DNA from: an uncultured Lachnospiraceae bacterium
GTDB taxonomy: Bacteria > Bacillota > Clostridia > Lachnospirales > Lachnospiraceae
Length of the DNA stretch: 13,391 nt
Assembly: GCA_958426095.1 (NCBI GenBank)
Contig: CATZYB010000052.1
Coordinates: forward strand, 1 to 13,391
Direction: 5' to 3'
A program made the translations under genes and the position numbers. The notes under the pieces are model-generated. The model did not search any database and had not been told where the DNA came from. It was given only the letters and a program-made list of their open reading frames with translations. Each line of letters begins with the position of its first letter. Within the stretch, counting starts at the first letter, position 1. Positions 7,587 to 13,391 of this stretch are shown here, piece by piece.

Positions 7587-8788
7587 CTCAGACTTTTCCA
7601 GGTCTTTTTTCCCAGGTTCACCCCAGCATTGACCCGACGGTTTCCCTGATGTCCATTCTCACAAACAAATAACTCACCCTGTCGGCGCACCAAACCGCCG
7701 CAGACCGAGCAATATCTCTCAATATCCGACACCTCCGATTCAAGGACAAGTATCCCCGCCTGCCATGCCTTATACTTTAACCGGGCACGCACCTGGTAAT
7801 TTAAACGCAGCGGCGACCAGTTCCCCACGGCGGCCATCACATATCTGGTGAACTCCTGACTATATTTTGGAAGGACAATAACTCCGGCGCCATTCTCCAC
7901 GCAAAAGTTCACTACCTGACGACTGACCGGGTGGGCCATATCATCGCTGATCTGTTTTAATTTTTTCCAATATCTTTTATTATCATCCCTGCCTCGTTTT
8001 CCGCCGACAGCTTCCCGGGAAGTCTCAATCTTTTTCAGGAGTCTCCGGCACCGATGCGTATAATCTCTGCCGCCTCTCAGAAAACGGACAGCCGTCACAA
8101 CGCTCCGGCTGTCCACCACACAACAAACCGCAACAGCATCACCATTCGTGAACTGGACACTGCATAGCTTCATGTCCTTTCCCATACGTTCTTTTAATGG
8201 TTTTCCGTCGGGCACTGCCTGTCGGATCGGTACATGGAGCTGTACGCTCCCTTCCCTGAACACCAGCCTTGGAGACAAACACACAGCGCCTTCCGGAATA
8301 TCGTTACCGGATAAACGCGCATGGATCCACCGCCATCTTTCTCCATCCCACACCTTGAGCCGGATAGAGCGGCTGTCCATATCCTTATAATTCCCCTTAT
8401 ACAGAGTAACTCCGGATGCAAAAGCTTCCGTCGGACGCTCCTGATCCTCCCTGGCCAGATAACTCTTTCCCGCAGCCAGAGCTGCATTGATGGCAGCTCT
8501 GCGGAAATACAAAGGGAACTTTTCAAAGGGAAGCGGATGCTCCACAGGACGGCCGTCCCGCCCAACAATGCTGAGCCGCTCCATCTCCCGCAAAAGTTTT
8601 TGATCTCCCAGACTGTGCAGCTCCGGATGATCAAGGAACAGACGATAATAAAAATATAATACTTTATTATAGAACTCCTGGGTAGCACGGAGCCATTCAT
8701 CATGAGACGTCCTCAGGAGAAATATTTTTGTCGTGATGGCATAATAATTTCGCACATCCGCCATAATCTCATTCAAAACGGCGGGCAT
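7562..8788 (-). CDS. TnpB-like (IS605 OrfB family) protein with all RuvC catalytic residues lost
   Basis: A 408-residue protein with the layout of TnpB, the RNA-guided nuclease of IS200/IS605 elements. Family hallmarks: an N-terminal helical/beta region; RLNYQVRARLKYKAWQAGI (about 328-346) before the zinc ribbon; a C360-x2-C363...C376 ribbon; and an RRVNAGVNLG tail matching the usual D-x-NAA-x-NI end. The three catalytic acids are gone at my aligned positions: RuvC-I Asp is Q212 (SVQFTNG), RuvC-II Glu is P307 (VIVLPKY), RuvC-III Asp is R385. The fourth ribbon cysteine is also missing (C376-ENGH). The frame is otherwise intact and full length, so it looks maintained, not decaying. The ATG at 8788 overlaps the base pilin by 20 bp; an ATG at 8764, four bases after that gene's TGA, is an equally plausible coupled start (400 residues). 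No TnpA gene is present. Likely a domesticated, possibly RNA-guided DNA-binding protein; that role is inferred. Confidence 0.85.
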   Translation of the reverse strand: MPAVLNEIMADVRNYYAITTKIFLLRTSHDEWLRATQEFYNKVLYFYYRLFLDHPELHSLGDQKLLREMERLSIVGRDGRPVEHPLPFEKFPLYFRRAAINAALAAGKSYLAREDQERPTEAFASGVTLYKGNYKDMDSRSIRLKVWDGERWRWIHARLSGNDIPEGAVCLSPRLVFREGSVQLHVPIRQAVPDGKPLKERMGKDMKLCSVQFTNGDAVAVCCVVDSRSVVTAVRFLRGGRDYTHRCRRLLKKIETSREAVGGKRGRDDNKRYWKKLKQISDDMAHPVSRQVVNFCVENGAGVIVLPKYSQEFTRYVMAAVGNWSPLRLNYQVRARLKYKAWQAGILVLESEVSDIERYCSVCGGLVRRQGELFVCENGHQGNRRVNAGVNLGKKTWKSLSKHMSCHM

Positions 8789-9407
8789 CCCTGCGTGTCT
8801 TTAATACAACGAAAACCAGCGTCAATGCGGATGCAGCCAACAAGCCAATAAATAAATTCACATTAGCCATATCTCCGGTCTGCGGCGCTGTTATCACTAT
8901 CGGTTTCTTTGGATCTTCCGGTTTCTTCGGACCTTCCGGCGCTTTGTACTCATTACTAAATGTAATTTTTTCCACCTTGTCGGAAGCTCCGTCCTTCACA
9001 GCCCATACCTCAGCGGCCAGTCCTCCATCCTCGCTGTTCACCACACGAACAGTCACCGAATAAACAGATGTATCGTAAGTATAGTTTGCCGCATTACCCA
9101 CCTTCTGAGAAATACTATAATGATAATCTCCCGGTACGGTATAGGTTACAGGTCCTAAAACGATCTGTCCGGAACCCTGAACAGTGCCATTGCTCTTCTC
9201 CGGCATTGGCACTCCGGTATCCAGACTCGTTAAAACGACCTCAAACTCTGTATCCGACGGCGCTGAAGTTCCGGAAACTTCTACCGACGCCGGTATCGTC
9301 ACCGCACATTCACGTTCTTCCGCAAATGCCTTTCCCGGCAAAGCCAGTAAAGTCAGCATCAGCAAAATACACGTCAATCCACGGAACTGTTTTATTTTCC
9401 GAACCAT
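8769..9407 (-). CDS. Small FctB-like base/anchor pilin with APQTG sorting signal
   Basis: A 212-residue surface protein. Signal peptide: basic MVRKIKQFRG, hydrophobic core, probable cleavage after AFA (residue 29). Residues about 34-154 form one FctA/Spy0128-type pilin domain with the characteristic YxYSIS...YTYDTSVYSVTV run and an ITFSNEY end. Then come a proline/lysine linker (155-169), a sortase signal APQTG at 174-178 (a variant of LPxTG), a membrane helix and a basic tail. The domain has Q101 where the catalytic Glu of intramolecular isopeptide domains is expected and no Lys in its first strand, so it may lack that bond. Proline-rich linker, small size and position after the sortase match streptococcal FctB, the wall-anchored base subunit. 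I chose ATG 9407, not the longer open frame to 9512, because the signal peptide starts there, an AAGGAGGT precedes it, and it lies 7 bp after the sortase stop. Confidence 0.87.
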   Translation of the reverse strand: MVRKIKQFRGLTCILLMLTLLALPGKAFAEERECAVTIPASVEVSGTSAPSDTEFEVVLTSLDTGVPMPEKSNGTVQGSGQIVLGPVTYTVPGDYHYSISQKVGNAANYTYDTSVYSVTVRVVNSEDGGLAAEVWAVKDGASDKVEKITFSNEYKAPEGPKKPEDPKKPIVITAPQTGDMANVNLFIGLLAASALTLVFVVLKTRRDARRFE

Positions 9408-9414
9408 TGTTATG

Positions 9415-10182
9415 TCAGGCACCTCCTTCCTGAACCTTTTCTGCTCTCTCCATTCTTCCAAAGACAACGACCCGGCCATTGGTTTCCGCTTCCGCACAGG
9501 TAGACAAACCAACGATCTGATCTGACGCCGTCACGCCCATCTCCCGATACTGAACCGCCTGTTCCCGGATATACTCCAGGAGCCGCTCAACATTGCCCTG
9601 TTCCCGGGCTGCCGGCTGATAGACAACACCGTCAAAGGCATCGATCTCAATACACGCAAAAAGTTCGATCGTATAGAAGCTCCCATCTGTCAGATACAAA
9701 GTCCCTGTCCGATGGCTGTCAAAATAGTCCTTATTGACAAACTCGACCACATCCCCAAACATGGCTCCATTGTCCATGTGATGGCCATAGAGCAGACAAT
9801 AACTGTCTGAGAAATCCGCCGCATTCCGGCTGTCCATAAAAATGGAACCGGAAAGGGAAAATTCCCCGTAAACATCTTTATTGATGTAATCCATATCCGT
9901 CTTACCCTGAACGACCGGATAATCGATATGGGTATCGTCAATGGTCAGCCACCCGCGGACATCCGGGTTCAATGCTGCAAGCTCCGCAAGGGTGGGACCA
10001 TCTGTTTTTCCAGAAGAAGGCTTGTACTTTAAAAGGTCACTGGACACGAAGGCCCCCTGATAGAGCATGGCCGTATCCCACAGGGAATATCCGCCGTACA
10101 GCAGCATGAACAAAATCAATATACCCACAATAACACTGAGTATCCGGTTTCCGATCCGGGCCAATAACGCCGCTCTTTCCAT
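9415..10182 (-). CDS. srtB: Class B sortase, pilus-type
   Basis: A 255-residue membrane-bound transpeptidase that cleaves sorting signals and joins subunits by amide bonds on the outer face of the membrane. One N-terminal membrane helix (about 14-36) is followed by the extracytoplasmic catalytic domain. The NPDVRGWLTIDDTHIDYPVVQ-like start (72-92), the SGSIFMDSRN strand and the LLYGHHMDNGAMFGD segment are typical of class B enzymes. The catalytic triad is visible: H134 (in YGHHM), C229 (in GLSTC) and R237 (in NGRVVVFGRM). The start at 10182 follows AGGAGG by nine bases; the frame is open to 10227 but that stretch includes the ribosome binding site. Between the major and base pilins it is in the place of srtC2 in FCT pilus loci, so it most likely polymerises the TPTG-bearing tip and shaft subunits, not iron-uptake proteins. 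The substrate is inferred from context. Confidence 0.95.
   Translation of the reverse strand: MERAALLARIGNRILSVIVGILILFMLLYGGYSLWDTAMLYQGAFVSSDLLKYKPSSGKTDGPTLAELAALNPDVRGWLTIDDTHIDYPVVQGKTDMDYINKDVYGEFSLSGSIFMDSRNAADFSDSYCLLYGHHMDNGAMFGDVVEFVNKDYFDSHRTGTLYLTDGSFYTIELFACIEIDAFDGVVYQPAAREQGNVERLLEYIREQAVQYREMGVTASDQIVGLSTCAEAETNGRVVVFGRMERAEKVQEGGA
9421..9428 (-). promoter_or_regulatory. Ribosome binding site fixing the base pilin start
   Basis: AAGGAGGT on the minus strand, lying inside the last codons of the sortase gene and 13 bases before the ATG at 9407. Spacing is a little long, but no other start codon lies closer at a workable distance. Translation of the base pilin is probably coupled to that of the sortase. 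Confidence 0.7.
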
Positions 10183-10191
10183 GTCATTTCG

Positions 10192-10197
10192 CCTCCT
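10192..10197 (-). promoter_or_regulatory. Ribosome binding site fixing the sortase start
   Basis: AGGAGG, nine bases before the ATG at 10182. It rules out the longer start at 10227. The 61-bp gap between major pilin and sortase (10183-10243) otherwise holds only a weak CTTTTC-AGT-GAGAAG hairpin without a T tract, so transcription probably continues through it. Confidence 0.8.
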
Positions 10198-10243
10198 GTA
10201 TGTACCGTCCCCGCCAGACCTTCTCACTGAAAAGTTAAATCAA

Positions 10244-11344
10244 TTAGTTTTCAAAATCGTTTCTTTTGCGAAGAAATACAACCGCTAAGACTGCTGCAAC
10301 AGCAACCATCAGAACATATGGCGCAATGTTCATAACGATACCGGTTGGAGTCACGGCATTCTTCACGTTTGTACACACAACGGCGTTATTCACTTTGCCC
10401 ATGGTTACTCTTTCCATCGTTACATCTTTTGCCGTGCTTGCCGCAGTTTTATCGACATCATTTACTTTATAACTGGTTGTATAGCCTTTTGTGGATGCAA
10501 TTATTTCTTTAACTTCATACTGAACGGTAGATGGAATGCCCTGAATAACAACAGGGTCATCTGCTTCCTTAATTGAAATTCCGGTAACTTCTTTTTCCCC
10601 AATTCCATTCTGTATATTTTCATCTAACGTAACCGTTGTCTCTCCATATTTAAAGGATGCGTTTGCCGGTCCGAAAAATTTAACAGCAAATGTAAATGTC
10701 TCACCATGATTACCCATTGTTCCGCTAACAACCTTATCAAGACTTAACTGGTAGGTTGTATACATGTTTGTATAGCCGCTACTCTTAGATGTCAAACCAT
10801 CTCCATACACGCCATTATTGTCCGGAGTAATTGCAGATGGCAACAATACAAAATTATCAATAACATAAGTACCCTCAGTACCGCCATTAACTACATACAC
10901 ATCCAGATAACGAGTTGGATTGCCATCATTTGTAATATCCGCATTATTTGTCGCCTGTTCTGTAATGACATAGCGATAAATGCCCGGTTTGCTGAATGTT
11001 ACATCCGAAAAATCTACATTAACTGTTTTCTCTACCTCTGCAGCTGCTGCATCTTCATGCGTATAAGCTGCGCTTTCCACTGTCGGAAGACCGTCAGCTT
11101 CCGCACCGGATAAAATTTCCGGTGTTGTATCCGATGCAGGAACCGCTTCTCCCGCTCCAATTATGTAGGAAAAAGTCACATCCGGCACACTGGCCCCCTC
11201 GGCCTGGCTCATATCCAGAGTTTTTGTAAATGAAACATTGCCGTTCGGAACATCTTCTGCAAACACAGTTGTCCCCATAGCCATCATCATTGTTCCTGCC
11301 AGTATCACGGCTGCTAATCGTTGTAACATCTTACCCTTTTTCAT
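10244..11344 (-). CDS. Major shaft pilin, FctA-like, with two isopeptide-type domains and TPTG sorting signal
   Basis: A 366-residue secreted pilin. Signal peptide MKKGKMLQRLAAVILAG..., probable cleavage after VFA (29). Domain 1 (about 34-197) is FctA/Spy0128-like: K41 in VSFTKT, E129 in YRYVITE and N193 in YTNMYTTY are the expected Lys, catalytic Glu and Asn of an internal isopeptide bond. Domain 2 (about 198-328) is a second such fold with K204 in LSLDKVVSG, E280 in YEVKE and N326 in CTNVKN. The sorting signal is VTPTG (331-335), then a membrane helix and RKRNDFEN. This TPTG type resembles the QVPTG/VPPTG signals used by streptococcal class B pilus sortases. ATG 11344 is preferred over 11362 because AAGGAAG sits about nine bases upstream. 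It lies 31 bp after the signal-peptidase-like gene and just before the sortase. Shaft role is inferred from the two domains and the synteny. Confidence 0.92.
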   Translation of the reverse strand: MKKGKMLQRLAAVILAGTMMMAMGTTVFAEDVPNGNVSFTKTLDMSQAEGASVPDVTFSYIIGAGEAVPASDTTPEILSGAEADGLPTVESAAYTHEDAAAAEVEKTVNVDFSDVTFSKPGIYRYVITEQATNNADITNDGNPTRYLDVYVVNGGTEGTYVIDNFVLLPSAITPDNNGVYGDGLTSKSSGYTNMYTTYQLSLDKVVSGTMGNHGETFTFAVKFFGPANASFKYGETTVTLDENIQNGIGEKEVTGISIKEADDPVVIQGIPSTVQYEVKEIIASTKGYTTSYKVNDVDKTAASTAKDVTMERVTMGKVNNAVVCTNVKNAVTPTGIVMNIAPYVLMVAVAAVLAVVFLRKRNDFEN

Positions 11345-11351
11345 AACATTT

Positions 11352-11358
11352 CTTCCTT
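11352..11358 (-). promoter_or_regulatory. Ribosome binding site fixing the major pilin start
   Basis: AAGGAAG on the minus strand, 7-9 bases before the ATG at 11344. The upstream ATG at 11362 would place this element inside the coding region and has no ribosome binding site of its own. Confidence 0.7.
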
Positions 11359-11375
11359 TCATTAATTAAAAAATT

Positions 11376-12092
11376 TTATAATCCTGAACGCCGGATGACT
11401 GTGATGATCTTCCCTTTAATCTCTTTCTCCCGGACAGGACCAAAATACCGACTGTCCTTCGCTCCCTCACGGTAATCGCAGAGAATAAAGTATGTATCCT
11501 CCGCCAATGTCAGCGGATAACTGACATAGTCATCATATCTCGGCGTTTTATAGTAAATATCGTTCTCTATGACGATACTACCATTAACCTTAAGCTCGGA
11601 ATCCTCTGTAACCTCCACAGAGTCCCCACCGCGGGCGACAATGCGCCCGGTATACCATTTACCGTCTTTCTTGAACACAACAACATCACTGTTACTCAAG
11701 TTTTTATCCAAACGGTAAAACAGCATTAAATCTCCCGCACTGATGCGCGGCGCCATGTCTTCGTTCTGCATGGGCTTAATGCCAAAAACAACTCCAAACA
11801 GGATCCAGAATAACAGAGCCATCAAAACCAATCGGCCAAAAAAGAAATTTATTTCCTGCCTATTGGCCAGACGCCGCCGTCGGGCCGTTATGACCTGAGA
11901 TATGACATCCTCCCTTTCCTGGATCAATGTGCGGCTCCGCTCCTGCTGAGCCTCAAAGGCCGACCGATATTCACTTTGAAGTTTCTCGAGCTGATGCCAG
12001 ACATCAGCCTCATCCACGCCGCCAAGAATCTTTTTACGGAAGTGCATCTTCTTCATCACGGATGCAATATCTTCCATGCTTTTTGCTGACAT
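11376..12092 (-). CDS. Catalytically inactive signal-peptidase-like pilus chaperone (SipA-like)
   Basis: A 238-residue protein of the type I signal peptidase (S26) family. A cytoplasmic N-terminal part of about 85 residues, largely helical and charged, precedes one membrane helix (about 84-105) and the extracytoplasmic domain. Family boxes are recognisable (PMQNEDMAPRISAGD, YTGRIVARGGDSV, CDYREGAKDSRYFGPV). The catalytic Ser is D122 in EDM and the catalytic Lys is G149 in YTGR. The same Ser-to-Asp and Lys-to-Gly pair is known for Streptococcus pyogenes SipA, a pilus-assembly protein without peptidase activity, so this is probably an accessory chaperone for pilus polymerisation, not a peptidase. 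It lies between the tip and shaft genes, 14 bp after the tip stop, exactly as in FCT regions. The start follows AAGGAG at a short 4-base spacing. An automatic annotation would likely call it lepB/signal peptidase I. Confidence 0.9.
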   Translation of the reverse strand: MSAKSMEDIASVMKKMHFRKKILGGVDEADVWHQLEKLQSEYRSAFEAQQERSRTLIQEREDVISQVITARRRRLANRQEINFFFGRLVLMALLFWILFGVVFGIKPMQNEDMAPRISAGDLMLFYRLDKNLSNSDVVVFKKDGKWYTGRIVARGGDSVEVTEDSELKVNGSIVIENDIYYKTPRYDDYVSYPLTLAEDTYFILCDYREGAKDSRYFGPVREKEIKGKIITVIRRSGL

Positions 12093-12106
12093 AAAACTCC
12101 TTTGTG

Positions 12107-13391
12107 TTATCGAATCCGTTTTTTCAAATAAAGCGCAACAAAACAGATAATGGCTTCAATCGCAATAACAACCATCATGATAAATGGGAATACATTTCTC
12201 ACAATGCCCGTTGGTGTGACAACCTCTTTATTATTTCTAAAGCCTAATATTGTATCGTCGGTCAAAGTTCCGGAAACGCTGTCTTGCTTTTTCTCCGCTT
12301 CCTCATTAATTGTCACATAAGTCGTATGATCTCCCTTAATCTCAGAAACTTTATACTGGCATCCGTATGGGAGATTAAACTCAATACGCTCATTATTCTT
12401 CAAAGAAAAACTATATTTTCCATTCTGAGCCTTATAGATCGTGTCTCCATAATTCAAATCTTCTGAATATGACTTTCCGTCTTTTGTAATTTCCATAGTG
12501 AATTCAAAAGATTTACCAGTATCCCCCATATTTCCATCAACTTTTTTTGTGATGATCAGGTTACGGTTGCTTGGTGTATAAGTGTTTTTAAATACGGCTG
12601 TGGCACTGCCATCTTTTATGATAATTCCCGTATCAGCTAACACATCTGTTTTTAAATCATAAGCATAAGCTGGCGATATCTCCCCTTTCTCTTCTATAAC
12701 ACTATAACTTGTATTCGGAGAAAGTCCTTTGATCGCATATACATAAACATCTGCGCTTTCATCATAGCTAAATTCATCTAATGTGACCGTTTGCTCTGTT
12801 CCGCTATTTAGGGTATACTTAAAAACCAACTGATTTTCCAATGCTGCCAATGCCTCTGCATCTTCTTCCAGGCCATTGATTTCTTTTTTAATTGTTAATG
12901 TCCCCGGATGAAGCTGAATAACTGGTTTTGCATAGGGCTCCGTCTTTTCCTCATTATTAAACGTGTAGGTAACTGTTGCCTCGGTGTTCGTAAATACGCC
13001 TTTTTGTCCAGCTGATGTATCGCCCGTTCCGGCTTCACCTGTATCTGGATACTGGTTATTATTTATCCTGTAATTTTCATATGCCTTTTCTGTAGCGTCG
13101 ATATTGGCAGTAACCATATAGGTATAACCTTGCTTTAATTCATAATCATCCGGAAAATCCAGGGTTATCTGTTTCGTCTCGCTGTTATAGACGGCCGTAA
13201 TTGCCGCGCCGTCGATCACCACCCCGTTTTCACCCTTCATGATTTCATTGCCATCAGCATCCTTAACGGTCACCGTCAATGCCTTTGGCCCTCCATTAAC
13301 TTCGACGATCTGAACATTCTCACTCAATGTATCTGTTATCACAACATTTGAACATAATAACTGAGTAATAGATGCCTGAATATCATCAAAA
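12107..13391 (-). CDS. Pilus tip/adhesin protein, N-terminus cut by window edge
   Basis: The frame stays open to the end of the window (427 codons visible), so the GTG at 13342 is internal and the real start is upstream. Numbering from that GTG: residues 1-140 look like the region that follows a von Willebrand A domain in Gram-positive pilus tips (FDDIQASITQLL just before the GTG, then ITDTLSENV, and TEATVTYTFNN...TEPYAKPVIQL). Residues 147-255 are an isopeptide-type domain (KK152-153, E217 in YSVIE, N253 in FKNTY). Residues 261-371 are a second one (KK266-267, E334 in YKVSE, N370 in FRN). A VTPTG sorting signal lies at 375-379, then a membrane helix and KKRIR. The same signal as the shaft pilin implies the same sortase. 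First in the visible operon, in the place of cpa in FCT loci. Adhesin function is inferred; the ligand is unknown. Confidence 0.88.
   Translation of the reverse strand, partial: FDDIQASITQLLCSNVVITDTLSENVQIVEVNGGPKALTVTVKDADGNEIMKGENGVVIDGAAITAVYNSETKQITLDFPDDYELKQGYTYMVTANIDATEKAYENYRINNNQYPDTGEAGTGDTSAGQKGVFTNTEATVTYTFNNEEKTEPYAKPVIQLHPGTLTIKKEINGLEEDAEALAALENQLVFKYTLNSGTEQTVTLDEFSYDESADVYVYAIKGLSPNTSYSVIEEKGEISPAYAYDLKTDVLADTGIIIKDGSATAVFKNTYTPSNRNLIITKKVDGNMGDTGKSFEFTMEITKDGKSYSEDLNYGDTIYKAQNGKYSFSLKNNERIEFNLPYGCQYKVSEIKGDHTTYVTINEEAEKKQDSVSGTLTDDTILGFRNNKEVVTPTGIVRNVFPFIMMVVIAIEAIICFVALYLKKRIR

Larger units (their letters stand above)
7379..7590 (-). ncRNA. Candidate structured RNA (guide-RNA-like) 3' of the TnpB-like gene
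   Basis: Between the 3' end of the TnpB-like gene and the terminator lie about 190 bases with no credible coding content but several possible hairpins on the transcribed strand. These are a long stem around the stop codon (7536-7586); a second stem pairing 7479-7484 with 7507-7512 and, inside it, 7489-7492 with 7502-7505; and a short CGGG/CCCG hairpin at 7455-7465. TnpB proteins use an omega (reRNA) guide RNA that overlaps the 3' end of tnpB and runs past its stop codon, so position and strand are right for such an RNA. That this is a guide RNA is inference; no guide/scaffold boundary can be read and no target match was found in the window. Confidence 0.4.

Noticed and set aside
8194..8703. 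169-codon minus-strand open frame inside the TnpB-like gene
   Set aside because: Different frame of a gene whose main frame has clear family motifs; shadow.
7562..8788. Intact IS605-type insertion sequence
   Set aside because: No TnpA gene, no identifiable left end, and the gene overlaps the preceding pilin; the RuvC site is dead.
11345..11375. AT-rich gap before the shaft pilin, considered as an internal promoter or terminator
   Set aside because: No -35 at proper distance from the TATAAA-like run and no hairpin; it mainly holds the pilin ribosome binding site.
1..13391. CRISPR array, tRNA or rRNA genes
   Set aside because: No regularly spaced repeats and no tRNA or rRNA signatures seen on either strand.

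Overview
The window looks like chromosomal DNA from a low-to-moderate GC anaerobic Firmicute, most likely a Lachnospiraceae-type Clostridium. This rests on the style of the RpoB and RpoC sequences (short beta with an acidic tail, no large proteobacterial insertions), strong AGGAGG-type ribosome binding sites, and sortase-anchored surface proteins. The genus cannot be fixed from the sequence alone. All genes I can support are on the minus strand, so transcription runs from high to low coordinates.

Layout in transcription order. (1) 13391-8769 is a sortase-assembled pilus operon: a partial tip protein running off the window, a signal-peptidase-like protein with no catalytic residues, a major pilin with two isopeptide-type domains, a class B sortase, and a small base or anchor pilin. 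Order and content match the streptococcal FCT pilus regions (cpa, sipA/lepA, fctA, srtC2, fctB). The tip and major pilin end in a TPTG sorting signal and the base pilin in APQTG. This suggests that the local class B sortase polymerises the first two and a housekeeping sortase attaches the last to the wall. (2) The operon continues without a break into a 408-codon TnpB-like (IS605 OrfB) gene at 8788-7562, whose start overlaps the base pilin by 20 bp. The aligned positions of all three RuvC catalytic acids are replaced (Q, P, R). (3) 7561-7146 is a non-coding stretch. It holds a strong stem-loop around the TnpB-like stop codon, further hairpins, a rho-independent terminator, and then a perfect-consensus SigA promoter with a leader of about 100 nt. 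(4) rpoB (7145-3297) and the first 1093 codons of rpoC (3279-1) follow.

Most interesting is the nuclease-dead TnpB-like protein built into a pilus operon and followed by structured RNA-like sequence. This is the arrangement expected of an exapted RNA-guided transcription regulator (compare the TldR proteins linked to flagellin and oppF genes), here possibly tied to a Gram-positive pilus. The pilus operon and rpoBC appear separated transcriptionally by the terminator and the rpoB promoter, although they are physically adjacent and in the position where rplJ-rplL would usually lie.
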